Source: CAYYWP01 sp050176585
GTDB taxonomy: Bacteria > Desulfobacterota > Binatia > HRBIN30 > CADEER01
Direction: 5' to 3'
Length of the DNA: 64,000 nucleotides
Assembly: GCA_050176585.1 (NCBI GenBank)
Contig: JBFXHX010000006.1
Coordinates: 1-64,000, forward strand
The notes below the pieces were generated by a model that did not search any database, was not told the DNA's origin, and saw nothing but the letters and a program-made list of their open reading frames with translations. Positions 26,208-35,050 of the stretch are shown here, one piece after another; within the stretch, counting starts at the first letter, position 1, and every line of letters starts with the position of its first letter. A program made the translations under genes and the position numbers.

Positions 26208-26525
26208 TCAGCTGGATAAGCCTTCCCGATCGCGGGAACCCCCGGCCGTTTCGCGCGCCTCAGCGAGACGCCCGAGCAGCGCAAGGGTCCATCCATTCAG
26301 CGCCAAGAGCCCACCAGCGGCGGCGCCGAACAGCAGAAAGCCCATGCGGGTGGTGGCGATGAAGAACTGCAGGTCGTACATCGCGTGTCCGGGGTTGCGG
26401 TCGTGGGCCAGTTGGGCACCGCGAAAGTCTCCGACACCCTGCACGGCGACGGCCGTGAAGCTCACCAGCACCGCGAGCCCGACACCGATGAGAACGAGGC
26501 CAAGCGTTCGGGCGCGCGACAGCAC
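26208..26525 (-). CDS. Small two-helix membrane protein
   Basis: The 105-residue protein starts with GTG 26525 and has two hydrophobic helices (about 8-30 and 57-85) flanking a polar loop with HDRNPGHAMYDLQFF. Third codon positions are almost all G or C, as in neighbouring genes, so the frame is very likely coding. It is 46 bases after the ArgA-like gene and 72 bases before the S24 gene on the same strand. I do not recognise the family; a role in the membrane is all that can be said. Confidence 0.65.
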   Translation of the reverse strand: MLSRARTLGLVLIGVGLAVLVSFTAVAVQGVGDFRGAQLAHDRNPGHAMYDLQFFIATTRMGFLLFGAAAGGLLALNGWTLALLGRLAEARETAGGSRDREGLSS

Positions 26526-26571
26526 GTCAGTTCCGCACGGTAGGCGGGGTCACTCGCCCCGCTCGCGGCCG

Positions 26572-27855
26572 TCAGCGGGCGCGGACATCGCGCCCCGCCA
26601 CCGCGGCGTTCGCCGGCGCGAGATCGTGCCGCAGCACCCGGATGCGGGCTTTGCGCTGGCAGTCATACCCCACCCATTTCGGCGCCGGCACGTCCGCCGG
26701 CGTGACGCGCCGGAACCCATGGCGGGTGAAGAAGGCTTCCGCGCGCGGGTCGAGTGTGCAGGCGAACACGTAGTGCAGCCCGAGTGCTCGCGCCTCGTCG
26801 AGCGCGCGCGCGATCAGTCGGCCGCCAACCCCCTCGCCTTTGAAACGCGTGATCGTGTATAGCCCCACGATCTCACCGACGTGCTCGGCGCGGTACGCCT
26901 CGACCTCGAGCCCACAGACGCCGGCGAAGTGATGGGCGCCGATCTCCGCGCCAAAGCCGCTCAACAGGATGCGCGCAACTTCCGCCGACGACCGCGGCTT
27001 CAGAAAGCCATCGCGCTGGCCGCGCGCGATCAGCCGCTCCACTTCCTCGAAGTCGTCGATGCCGAGCCGTTCGATGCGGCAGTAGTCGGCGAGCGTGAAC
27101 AGCGTGCCCGAGCCTTCGTACGTGAACAGCTCGTGCGCCAGCCCGTCGAGCGCGCAGAGGTTCACCGAGCGCACGCCGGCGCGCAGCGCCGCGCGCACCG
27201 CATCGAACGTGGCGCGCCGCTCCGCCAGGCCGGCCCACTCCGCCTCGCCGGGCTGCAGCATCGCGGCGAGCGAGTCATCGTCCATGAACGAGATCGGTGC
27301 GCCGCCGGGCGCGCGCACACCGGCCTCGGGTTGCACCACCACGAGCTTGTGGACCCGCAACCGGCCGGCGATCAATCGGGCGACGTCGACGAGACGGTCT
27401 TCCTCGATCACCCCGACCAGCAGCGGCCGGTTGCGCAAGATCACCCACGCCGCGGTCAGGGCGGTGTCGGCCGGCTGCTCGGTCAGCGCGAGGCTGAGAT
27501 CGGTGAAGGACTCCGCCGCGCTGCGGCGCCCGTTCACCAGCGGGAATCGCCGCGCCGCGTCGCCGGCCAGCACCCGGCGCTGCAAGCGCCCGCGCACGCG
27601 CTTCAGCTCGGCGCCGAGGTCGCGACTGGCCGGCACGCCGATGAGCGCGATCACGCGCGTCTCGTTGGCGATCAGATCGCGCAGCACACCGCCGAGCGCC
27701 TCGAAGCCGCCGGGCTGATCGCATTCCTCCAACGGCACCGCGATACAGAGGGTGCGGGCGTGAAACTCGTCAAGATAGAATTCCTTCTCTCCGAACTCTT
27801 CCGCCGATACGGGCGCCGAATGCACACGCGTAGCCACGGTAGGCACGGATATCAC
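26572..27855 (-). CDS. ArgA-like N-acetyltransferase (amino-acid-kinase fold plus GNAT)
   Basis: The C-terminal part (about residues 280-420) is a GNAT acetyltransferase with the acetyl-CoA loop RFKGEGVGGRLI and the tail FFTRHGFRRVTPADVP. It is preceded by LCALDGLAHELFTYEGSGTLF, the segment joining kinase-like and GNAT domains in N-acetylglutamate synthase. The N-terminal part (about 15-260) is the degenerate amino-acid-kinase domain beginning at EFYLDEFHARTLCIAVP. It probably makes N-acetylglutamate for arginine synthesis, though other arg genes are not here. No ATG start exists; GTG 27855 is taken, with GTG 27846, 27837 and 27825 possible. Frame further upstream is antisense to the ggt leader and unlikely to be translated. 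Confidence 0.72.
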   Translation of the reverse strand: MISVPTVATRVHSAPVSAEEFGEKEFYLDEFHARTLCIAVPLEECDQPGGFEALGGVLRDLIANETRVIALIGVPASRDLGAELKRVRGRLQRRVLAGDAARRFPLVNGRRSAAESFTDLSLALTEQPADTALTAAWVILRNRPLLVGVIEEDRLVDVARLIAGRLRVHKLVVVQPEAGVRAPGGAPISFMDDDSLAAMLQPGEAEWAGLAERRATFDAVRAALRAGVRSVNLCALDGLAHELFTYEGSGTLFTLADYCRIERLGIDDFEEVERLIARGQRDGFLKPRSSAEVARILLSGFGAEIGAHHFAGVCGLEVEAYRAEHVGEIVGLYTITRFKGEGVGGRLIARALDEARALGLHYVFACTLDPRAEAFFTRHGFRRVTPADVPAPKWVGYDCQRKARIRVLRHDLAPANAAVAGRDVRAR

Positions 27856-27957
27856 ACGCGGCCAACCCGCGAAACGCACGCTGCGCCATCGGCGCTTGCT
27901 GGGCTCTGCAGGACTGTCTAGAAATCGACGGTTGATGCGTGCCGGACAGTGGAGAAC

Positions 27958-28029
27958 CTGAGACGCGGACGTGCTCAGGCCCGTGAGGGCTGACGTGCTG
28001 AGGCGCGGATGTCCTGACGTGTTGACGCG
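27958..28029. repeat. Degenerate octamer tandem repeat
   Basis: Nine consecutive 8-base units vary around CTGACGTG/CTGAGGCG (exact CTGACGTG at 27990, 28014; CTGAGGCG at 27998). It occupies the divergent spacer between the ArgA-like gene and ggt. The stretch 27856-28144 has no other recognisable gene. Confidence 0.7.
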
Positions 28030-28144
28030 CACCCGCGCCGCGCTCGGAGGAGCCCGGCCGCGCGCGCACCGCCCGCAGCCAGGGTGCGCGCCGCAGCGCG
28101 CTCTCGCCCGCGCGGCTCGCCGGTGCGGTTCGCCATCGTCCCGT

Positions 28145-29806
28145 ATGCTCACCGCGCTCCTCGGGGCGTTGCTGGTCGCAGCGCCGTCGAGCGCGCTCGC
28201 GGGCGCGCAGCACGGGATGGTCGCCGCCGAGCACCGCCTCGCTGCGGAAGCGGGGCTCCAGATCCTGCGGCGCGGCGGCAATGCGGTCGACGCGGCGGCG
28301 GCGACCGCGCTCGCGACCGGCGTCGTGAATCCGACGTCGTGCGGGATCGGCGGCGGCGGGTTCATGTTGATCTTCAAGCGCGCCACACAGCGCGTGGCAG
28401 CGCTCGACTATCGCGAGCGCGCACCGGCGGCAGCGCGGCGGGATCTATTCGTGCGCGACGGCAAGGCCGTACCCGAGCTCAGCCTGCGCGGCGGGTTGGC
28501 AGTGGCCGTGCCAGGCGAGATCGCGGGGCTGTTCGCCGCGCTCGAGCGCTACGGCAGCCGCTCGTTCGCCGAAATCGCCGCGCCCGCCATCGCGTATGCG
28601 CGCGACGGCTTCGCGGTCGAAGCGCATCTCGCCGAAGCCATCGCCGGGCACGCCGAGGCCATCCGCCAGTGGCCCGAGCTGGCGCGCATCCTCCTCCACC
28701 CGGACGGCCGCCCGCTGGCCGTTGGCGATACGCTGCGCCAACCTGAGCTGGCCGCGACCTTGGAGGCCATCGCGGCCCGCGGTCCCGCGGAGTTCTACGA
28801 AGGGCCGATCGCGAACGCGATCGTCGCCAGCGTCACCGCCGCCGGCGGGATCATGACCGAGCGGGATCTGCGCGAGTACCGCAGCGTCTGGCGGCGTCCG
28901 CTGGTCACCGATTTCGACGGCTACGACTTTTACGGCATGCCCCCGCCCAGCTCGGGAGGTGGCGTGATGATCACCGTGCTCAATCAGCTGCGCCGCGACG
29001 ACCTGCGCGCGCTCGAGCACAATTCGCCGACCTATCTGCACCTCCTGGCCGAGGCGTTGCAGTTCGGTTTCGCCGACCGCGCGCGTTTCTACGGCGACCC
29101 CGACGCGGTCGACATCCCGCTCGCCGCTCTGCTGGCGCGGTCGCGCGGACAGCGGCTGCGGCAACGCATCAGCGCCGCCCGCACGTTCCCACCGGAGTGG
29201 TATGCGCCGCCGACGGCGGCGCCCGCCGATGCGGGGACCGCGCACCTCTCGGTGGTGGACGGGACCGGCAACGCGGTGGCGTGCACGACGAGCATCAACA
29301 CCTCGTTCGGCTCGATGGTGGTAGCGAAGGGAACCGGCGTCATCCTGAACAACACGATGGATGATTTCGCGGCTCAGCCGGCCGTGCCGAACGTCTATGG
29401 TCTGGTGGGCTCCGAAGCGAACGCGGTCGGGCCCGGCAAGCGCCCGCTCAGCAGCATGACGCCCACGATCGTCACCCGCCACGGGCAAGTCCGAGCCGTC
29501 GCCGGAGGGTCGGGCGGACCGCTCATCATTACGGCAACCCTGCAGGCGTTGCTGAATGCGCTCGTCTTCGGCCGCGACGCAGCGGCAGCGGTTGAGGCGC
29601 CGCGATTGCACCATCAATGGCTGCCGCACGCGCTGATGCTGGAAGACGGTATCGATCGCGGCACTCGCGCAGCGCTGGCGCGACTCGGTCACGAGCTCGC
29701 GGCTGCGCGCGCCGCCGCAGCCGTGCAGGTCGTGCTGCGCGCGCCGGACGGCGGGCTCGATGGCGCCGCCGACATGCGCAAGGGCGGTCAGGCGCTCGGG
29801 TGGTGA
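28145..29806 (+). CDS. ggt: Gamma-glutamyltransferase (gamma-glutamyltranspeptidase)
   Basis: The 553-residue exported enzyme cleaves gamma-glutamyl bonds of glutathione and related compounds in the periplasm, with hydrolysis or transpeptidation. It begins with a signal peptide (about 1-21), then GMVAAEHRLAAEAGLQILRRGG and the family signature PTSCGIGGGGFMLI. Autoprocessing should occur before the Thr in AGTAHLSVVD (near residue 366), releasing the small subunit whose N-terminal Thr is the nucleophile; LSSMTPTIV and GSGGPLI near the end form the substrate loop. Length is typical. ATG 28145 gives the clean signal peptide. The stop overlaps the next gene by 4 bases. Confidence 0.95.
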   Translation: MLTALLGALLVAAPSSALAGAQHGMVAAEHRLAAEAGLQILRRGGNAVDAAAATALATGVVNPTSCGIGGGGFMLIFKRATQRVAALDYRERAPAAARRDLFVRDGKAVPELSLRGGLAVAVPGEIAGLFAALERYGSRSFAEIAAPAIAYARDGFAVEAHLAEAIAGHAEAIRQWPELARILLHPDGRPLAVGDTLRQPELAATLEAIAARGPAEFYEGPIANAIVASVTAAGGIMTERDLREYRSVWRRPLVTDFDGYDFYGMPPPSSGGGVMITVLNQLRRDDLRALEHNSPTYLHLLAEALQFGFADRARFYGDPDAVDIPLAALLARSRGQRLRQRISAARTFPPEWYAPPTAAPADAGTAHLSVVDGTGNAVACTTSINTSFGSMVVAKGTGVILNNTMDDFAAQPAVPNVYGLVGSEANAVGPGKRPLSSMTPTIVTRHGQVRAVAGGSGGPLIITATLQALLNALVFGRDAAAAVEAPRLHHQWLPHALMLEDGIDRGTRAALARLGHELAAARAAAAVQVVLRAPDGGLDGAADMRKGGQALGW

Positions 29807-30732
29807 GACCCGTGGCTCAGCGGCGCCCGCTGTGGTCGTCGCCCTGGGTGAAGCTTGCCGTCAGCGCCTTGCTGCTCGGCGCGCTGCTCTGGGGAACCGA
29901 CTGGCGCGACATGAGGGCGGCGCTCGCCACGGCGGACCTCCGTTGGGTCCTCCTCGCGTGGGCGATCTACTGCGTGGCGCAACTCGTGAGCGGCTACCGG
30001 TGGTGGCTGCTGACGCGCGCGGTGGGCTTCGACGAACCGCCGCTCCGGATCATCGCGTATTATTTCGCCGGCATGTATCTGAATCTGTTCGGTCCAGGCA
30101 CGGTCACGGGCGATGTCGGCCGCGCGCTCCTGCTCGGCGCCGGAGACCGGCGGGCGCTGGCGCTGACCACCGTGCTCGCGCACCGGTCGATCGGGTTCGT
30201 GGCGCTGGTGTGGGTGAGCAGCGCCGGGCTGTTGCTGGCCTGGGACCTGCCGGTGCCAGTGGCGCTGCGCGGACTCGCGGCGCTCGCGGTGCCGACGACG
30301 CTGATCGCGTGGCTGGCGGGTCCGCGGCTCGCCGCGCGATTGCTGCCGCCGACGCATCGCTGGCGGCTGCTCATCGAACGCAGCCTCGCGCCGTACTGGC
30401 ACGACCGCCGCCTGCTGATGGCGTCGCTGTTCTTCGCCGCCGCCGTGCATGCCCTCCAGATCGGCTGCCAGGTAGCCGTGGGACGGGCGGTCGGCGTGCA
30501 CCCGCCGTTGACGTTTTTCTGGGTCGTCACGCCGCTGGCGAATGCGGCCTCGATGCTGCCGTTCAGCCTCAACGGCTTCGGCGTCCGCGAAGCCGCTTAC
30601 TGGATCACGCTGGGCCAGCTCGGCGTGGGCACGGCCCCGGCAATTGCTGTGGGCTTGCTGACCAGCGCGATCGTGCTCGCCAACGGGCTGCTCGGGTTGC
30701 CCTGCTTCGCGGTCCTGCGGCGCAAACGGTAG
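29803..30732 (+). CDS. Integral membrane protein of the LPG-synthase/UPF0104 flippase-like family
   Basis: The 309-residue protein has about eight hydrophobic segments and the family signatures GTDWRDMRAAL near the start, the conserved NLFGPGTVTGDVGRALLL near residue 95 and the C-terminal PFSLNGFGVREAAY near 255. The family (PF03706) includes the membrane part of lysyl-phosphatidylglycerol synthase and probable lipid translocases. No aminoacyl-transferase domain is attached, so it is probably a lipid-handling transporter of unknown substrate. GTG 29803 overlaps the ggt TGA (GTGA), so translation is coupled. A role with Ggt in envelope chemistry is speculative. Confidence 0.85.
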   Translation: MRPVAQRRPLWSSPWVKLAVSALLLGALLWGTDWRDMRAALATADLRWVLLAWAIYCVAQLVSGYRWWLLTRAVGFDEPPLRIIAYYFAGMYLNLFGPGTVTGDVGRALLLGAGDRRALALTTVLAHRSIGFVALVWVSSAGLLLAWDLPVPVALRGLAALAVPTTLIAWLAGPRLAARLLPPTHRWRLLIERSLAPYWHDRRLLMASLFFAAAVHALQIGCQVAVGRAVGVHPPLTFFWVVTPLANAASMLPFSLNGFGVREAAYWITLGQLGVGTAPAIAVGLLTSAIVLANGLLGLPCFAVLRRKR

Positions 30733-30786
30733 TCGCAACCGCGCCGGTGGTGACCCCGGTGCGCCGCGATCATCGACGTTGCGCGG

Positions 30787-32082
30787 TCACGCCGCGAACG
30801 CGTGCCGCAAAATGATGGTGTCCTGCCGGCTCGCGCCGACGGACACGATGAAGATGGGCGTGCCCGTGAGCTCCTCGATCGCGGTGAGATAACGGCGTGC
30901 GTTGGTGGGCAGGTCGTCCAGTCCGCGCGCCGTCGAGAGCGGCTCATCCCAGCCCGGGAAATCCTCGTAGATGGGTCGCGCGCTGTGGAACGCGGCGACG
31001 CTGGCGGGAACGTCTTCCGCCCGCCGACCGTCGAGCTCATAGGCGACGCACACGCGCAGGGTCTTGAGGCCCGTGAGCACGTCGAGCTTGGTCACCGCCA
31101 ACCCGTTGAGGCCGTTGAGCCGCACGGCGTGGCGGGCGACCACGGCGTCGAACCAGCCGCAGCGACGGGGTCGCCCCGTCGTCGCGCCGAATTCCTCCCC
31201 GTCCTGCTGCAGCTTCTTGCCGAGCTCGTCGAGCAGCTCGGTGGGAAAGGGTCCGCCGCCGACGCGCGTCGTGTACGCCTTGGTGATGCCGACCACCGTC
31301 CCGATGCGGCTCGGGGCGATGCCGCCGCCCGTACACGCCGCCGCCGCGATCGTGTTCGAGGACGTGACGAACGGATACGTCCCGTGATCGACGTCGAGCA
31401 TCGTGCCCTGCGCGCCTTCGAAGAGCACGCGCCGGCCCGCGGCGAGCGCGCGGTCCAGGTAGATGCTCGCATCCACCACATGGGCCGCGAGGCGCTCGCG
31501 CAGGCGCGCGTACTGATCGGAGATGCGTGTGAAGTCGAGAGCCTGTTCGCCGAGGATCGTGCGCAGATAGGTGTTCTTTTCTTCGAGCACGGCGCGGAGC
31601 GCGTCGGCGAACGTCGTGTGGTCGAGAAAATCGGCGAAGCGCAATCCGATGCGCGCCATCTTGTCTTCGTACGTGGGGCCGATGCCGCGCCCCGTCGTGC
31701 CGATGCGCCCCTCGCCGCGCAGGCGCTCGCGCGCCTGATCGATGGCGCGGTGATACGGCATGATCATATGCGCGCGGTCGGCGATCTTCAGCAGACTCTC
31801 ATCGGCGAGGTAGCCCCGCTTGCGCAACGCGTCCATCTCATCGAGCAGCGCCACCGGGTCGACCACCACGCCGTTGCCGATCACGCACACCTTGCCGTCG
31901 TGCAGGACTCCCGAGGGCACCTGGTGCAGCACGGTCTTCTCGTCGTTCACGACCAGCGTGTGGCCCGCGTTGCTGCCGCCCTGGAATCGCACGACGATAT
32001 CGGCGTGTTCGGCCAGGATGTCGACGATCTTCCCTTTGCCCTCGTCGCCCCATTGTACGCCGATGCCGACCACCGATGGCAT
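30787..32082 (-). CDS. purA: Adenylosuccinate synthetase
   Basis: The 431-residue GTP-dependent enzyme converts IMP and aspartate to adenylosuccinate, the first step from IMP to AMP. It shows the N-terminal GIGVQWGDEGKGKIVD P-loop with catalytic Asp, GNGVVVDP and the switch-like FQGGSNAGHTLV, GTTGRGIGPTYEDK near residue 130, FEGAQGTMLDVDHGTYPF near 220 and the aspartate loop TRVGGGPFPTE. Length is typical. It lies 20 bases downstream of serA and is the last gene of the ZTP-riboswitch operon, fitting purine regulation. Confidence 0.98.
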   Translation of the reverse strand: MPSVVGIGVQWGDEGKGKIVDILAEHADIVVRFQGGSNAGHTLVVNDEKTVLHQVPSGVLHDGKVCVIGNGVVVDPVALLDEMDALRKRGYLADESLLKIADRAHMIMPYHRAIDQARERLRGEGRIGTTGRGIGPTYEDKMARIGLRFADFLDHTTFADALRAVLEEKNTYLRTILGEQALDFTRISDQYARLRERLAAHVVDASIYLDRALAAGRRVLFEGAQGTMLDVDHGTYPFVTSSNTIAAAACTGGGIAPSRIGTVVGITKAYTTRVGGGPFPTELLDELGKKLQQDGEEFGATTGRPRRCGWFDAVVARHAVRLNGLNGLAVTKLDVLTGLKTLRVCVAYELDGRRAEDVPASVAAFHSARPIYEDFPGWDEPLSTARGLDDLPTNARRYLTAIEELTGTPIFIVSVGASRQDTIILRHAFAA

Positions 32083-32102
32083 GTTGACTCCTCGTCGCCT
32101 TC

Positions 32103-33701
32103 CTAGAGCTCCAGCAGCTCTGCCGACACGATGTTCGGCAGCTGCCGCAGGCGCTCCATGACTTCGGGCGGGATCCGCTCGTCGACGTGCACGAGTGACA
32201 GCGCCATCCCGCCGATCTTCTCGCGTCCGAGTTGCAACCCGGCGATGTTGATGCGCGCCTCGCCGAGCAGCATGCCGACGCTGCCCACCACGCCCGGCAC
32301 GTCGCGGTTGTTCAGCATCAGGATGAAGCCGTCGGGTACGGCTTCGAGGTAATAGCCGTTGATCTTCACGAGGCGGATCACGTCCGGCCCGAACACCGCG
32401 CCGGAGGCCTCGCTCGTCTTGTGCGCGGTGCGGACGCGCACGTTCAGCGAGTTCGTAAAGCCCTTCGGCTGCGTGCTCTTGGCCTCGATCACCTTGATGC
32501 CGCGTTCTTTCGCCAGCTCGCGCGCGTTGACGAAATTGACGACGCTGGTCTCCAGCAACCTCCCGAGGAGCCCCTTCAATACGGCAACCGTCACGGATTG
32601 GACGTCCGCGGCGGCGATCTCCCCGGCGTAATCGACCGTGAGCTCCTTCGGCGCCTCGGCCAGGAGCTGGGCCTGTAAGCTGCCGAGGCGTTCCCCGAGT
32701 TGGAGATACGGTCGCAACAGCTCGAGCTGTTCGGCGCTGATCGACGGCACGTTCACCGCGCTGCGGGTGACATTGTGCACGAGAAAGTCGACGATCTGCT
32801 CGGCTATGCCGACCGATACCGCGACCTGCGCCTCGCGGGTGGCCGCACCGAGGTGCGGCGTGCAGATGACGTTGTCCAAGGCGAGGAGTGGATGGTCGGC
32901 GGGCACGGGTTCCTGCTCGAAGACGTCGAGGGCCGCGCCGGCGAGCCGCTTCCCGCGCAACGCGTTGGCGAGGGCCACTTCGTCGACGATGCCACCGCGC
33001 GCGCAGTTCACCAGCAACGCCGTGGGCTTCATCTTTGCCAACGCCTCAGCATCGATGAGATGCCGCGTTTCCGGCAACAGGGGCGTGTGAATCGAAACGA
33101 AGTCGGCACGGCGCAACAGCGCATCGAGCCCGACGAGCTCCACGCCCAGCTCCCGCGCTTTCTCTTCGGTGAGAAACGGATCGTACGCGACCACCCGCAT
33201 CATCAAGCCCTGGGCGCGCGCGGCGACCAGGCGCCCGATGTTGCCGATGCCGACGATCCCGAGCAGCTTGTTGTACACCTCCGAGCCGGTGAACTTCGAT
33301 TTCTCCCACTTGCCAGCCTTCATCGAGGCGGTGGCTTGTGGAATGGCCCGGGCGAGGGCCAGGAGCATACTGATCGCGTGCTCCGCGGTGGTGACGTTGT
33401 TGCCGCCGGGAGTGTTGATCACCGCGATACCGCGGCGCGTGGCGGCCTCGACGTCGATGTTGTCCACGCCGATGCCGGCGCGTCCGATCACGCGGAGCTT
33501 GCGGCCTGCTTCGATGACTTCGCGGGTCACCGTCGAGGCGCTCCGCACGATCACCGCTTCGTAGGCCGGAATGACTCGGCAGAGCTCCTCGGGCGTCATG
33601 CCGAAGCGCTCGTCCACGCGCAGCTGGCTGTTCGCCGCCGCGTCGCTCAGCACGGCCATTCCTTCCGGGGCGAGCTTGTCAGCGACTAGCACGCTGTCCA
33701 T
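32103..33701 (-). CDS. serA: D-3-phosphoglycerate dehydrogenase
   Basis: The 532-residue long-form enzyme commits 3-phosphoglycerate to serine synthesis with NAD. The substrate domain begins MDSVLVADKLAPEGM; the NAD-binding loop GIVGIGNIGRLVAARAQG lies near residue 140, with catalytic Arg (CARGGIVDEVAL near 235), Glu and His (CTPHLGAATREAQ near 280). An intervening ASB-type domain (about 320-450) and a C-terminal ACT domain (about 460-532, VPGVVGSVGMLLGEARIN) suggest serine feedback. ATG 33701 is 12 bases past the aminotransferase stop. Together with that gene it would supply serine, and so one-carbon units for purines. Confidence 0.97.
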   Translation of the reverse strand: MDSVLVADKLAPEGMAVLSDAAANSQLRVDERFGMTPEELCRVIPAYEAVIVRSASTVTREVIEAGRKLRVIGRAGIGVDNIDVEAATRRGIAVINTPGGNNVTTAEHAISMLLALARAIPQATASMKAGKWEKSKFTGSEVYNKLLGIVGIGNIGRLVAARAQGLMMRVVAYDPFLTEEKARELGVELVGLDALLRRADFVSIHTPLLPETRHLIDAEALAKMKPTALLVNCARGGIVDEVALANALRGKRLAGAALDVFEQEPVPADHPLLALDNVICTPHLGAATREAQVAVSVGIAEQIVDFLVHNVTRSAVNVPSISAEQLELLRPYLQLGERLGSLQAQLLAEAPKELTVDYAGEIAAADVQSVTVAVLKGLLGRLLETSVVNFVNARELAKERGIKVIEAKSTQPKGFTNSLNVRVRTAHKTSEASGAVFGPDVIRLVKINGYYLEAVPDGFILMLNNRDVPGVVGSVGMLLGEARINIAGLQLGREKIGGMALSLVHVDERIPPEVMERLRQLPNIVSAELLEL

Positions 33702-33712
33702 GCGGGAGCCCG

Positions 33713-34861
33713 TCACTCGGGCAGCGCGGTCATCAGCTCGGCTTCAGCCGCCCCGACGCCGCGGCCGAGCTCGACCGGATGACCGAACCGCTTGAGCGCC
33801 ATCTCCACGGCGGCGATGCCGGTAATGACGTCGAAGCTGTCCATGTACCCGAGGTGCGCGATGCGCAGAATCTTGCCTTTGAGGTGGTCCTGCCCGCCGG
33901 CGAATACCACCCGCATGCGGTCGCGGAGATAGGCGAACAGCTTTGCGCCGTCGATGCCATCGGGCACGTAGACGCCTGTCACCGCCGGGCTCGGGCTGTC
34001 CGGCGCGACGGCGCGCAAGCCGAGCGCCGCGGCGCCGGCGCGTGTCGCGCGCGCGAGTCGCCCATGCCGCTCGAAGACGTTTGGCAGTCCTTCTTCGTCG
34101 ATCATGTTCAGCGCCTCGCGCAGGCCAATCACGAGCGAGATCGCCGGCGTCCAAGCGGTGGTGTGCTTGGTTTGATTGGCGCGCTCCCGCGCGAGATCGA
34201 AGTAGAAGCGCGGCTGGCGCACGCGTTCGACCCTCGTCCAGGCGCGCGCACTGAGCGCGATCATCGCCAACCCGGGCGGCAGCATCAGCGCCTTTTGCGA
34301 ACCGGTGATGAGGACGTCGATTCCCCAGCGGTCCATCGGGATGTCGTACACGCCCACGGCGGTGATGCCGTCGACCAGGAGCAAGGCGTCGCTATTGCGC
34401 GCGATCGCGGCAAGCGGCTTGATCGGGTGCACGACGGTGGTCGAAGTCTCGCTCGCCTGCACGAGGATGCCTTTGGCATTCGGGTGCTCGGAGAGCGCGC
34501 GCTCCACTTGTTCCGGCCGCACGGCACGCCCCCATTCGACGCGGATCTCGATCGGCTGTAGGCCGAAGATCTGTGCCAGCTTGAGCCACCGCTCGCCGAA
34601 CTTTCCGCCGTTGACCACGATGACCTCGTCGCCCGGCGCGAAGCAGTTGTTCACCGCGGCTTCCATGGCGCCCGTGCCGGAGGCTGCCAACAGGAGCACG
34701 TCCTGCTCGGTTTGGAACAGCGTCTGAAGTTGCGCGCGTATTTCACCGAACAGCGCGCTGAACTGAGGGGTCCGGTGGTGGATCATCGGTTGCGCCATGG
34801 CAAGGCGCACCCGTGAAGGCACTTGGGACGGACCTGGGGCGAGCAATAATTGCTTGATCAC
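33713..34861 (-). CDS. PLP-dependent class V aminotransferase (serine-pyruvate/alanine-glyoxylate type)
   Basis: The 382-residue fold type I enzyme starts MIKQLLLAPGPSQVPSRV and has GTGAMEAAVNN for cofactor-phosphate binding (near residue 62), the Asp in LLLVDGITAVG (near 168) and the PLP Lys in GSQKALMLPPG (near 193). Sequence is of the AGXT/PucG group rather than classical SerC, but its place upstream of serA suggests it acts in serine synthesis, as 3-phosphohydroxypyruvate or a glyoxylate/serine transaminase. It is the first gene after the ZTP riboswitch. Which substrate it uses cannot be read from sequence. Confidence 0.9.
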   Translation of the reverse strand: MIKQLLLAPGPSQVPSRVRLAMAQPMIHHRTPQFSALFGEIRAQLQTLFQTEQDVLLLAASGTGAMEAAVNNCFAPGDEVIVVNGGKFGERWLKLAQIFGLQPIEIRVEWGRAVRPEQVERALSEHPNAKGILVQASETSTTVVHPIKPLAAIARNSDALLLVDGITAVGVYDIPMDRWGIDVLITGSQKALMLPPGLAMIALSARAWTRVERVRQPRFYFDLARERANQTKHTTAWTPAISLVIGLREALNMIDEEGLPNVFERHGRLARATRAGAAALGLRAVAPDSPSPAVTGVYVPDGIDGAKLFAYLRDRMRVVFAGGQDHLKGKILRIAHLGYMDSFDVITGIAAVEMALKRFGHPVELGRGVGAAEAELMTALPE

Positions 34862-34913
34862 GACAGCCTCACGAAGTCGACGCGGGCAGCACCGCGAACT
34901 CCTCCTGAGTCAG

Positions 34914-34984
34914 AGGCCCAGGCGGTCGGCCTACTGCCCGGTCAGCACTCCCCCGTGGTCTATTCCACGCCGCGCCAGTCGTGC
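34914..34984 (-). ncRNA. ZTP (pfl) riboswitch upstream of the aminotransferase-serA-purA operon
   Basis: On the minus strand the sequence contains the pfl core in order: P1 GCAC (34981-34984), GACTGGCG (34973-34980), hairpin GTGG-AATAGA-CCAC (34955-34968), GGGGGAG (34948-34954), closing P1 strand GTGC (34945-34948), then P3 AGGCC/GGCCT enclosing a loop with CCGCCTG. The loop can pair as CGCC with GGCG of the first half, forming the known pseudoknot. This is the conserved arrangement of ZTP riboswitches, which sense the purine/folate alarmone ZTP (ZMP). It lies about 20 bases after a predicted start site and 53 bases ahead of the first ORF. Confidence 0.9.
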
Positions 34985-35009
34985 AGGAGCAACGATGTGA
35001 GAACCCGAG

Positions 35010-35038
35010 GACGTACCCGATCGGTTTTTCAGTGTCAA
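35010..35038 (-). promoter_or_regulatory. Promoter of the serine/purA operon
   Basis: On the minus strand a perfect -35 TTGACA (35033-35038) is followed by a 17-base spacer and TACGTC (35010-35015). Expected transcription start near 35003 is about 19 bases ahead of the riboswitch, so promoter and aptamer are mutually consistent. The -35 begins 13 bases after the folE stop. Confidence 0.6.
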
Positions 35039-35050
35039 CGCAGCCGCGCC

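Noticed and set aside
27856..28386. N-terminal extension of the ArgA-like protein
   Set aside because: The added sequence covers the octamer repeat and the antisense of the ggt signal peptide, and is low-complexity Ala/Arg/Ser. The family fold begins near 27800.
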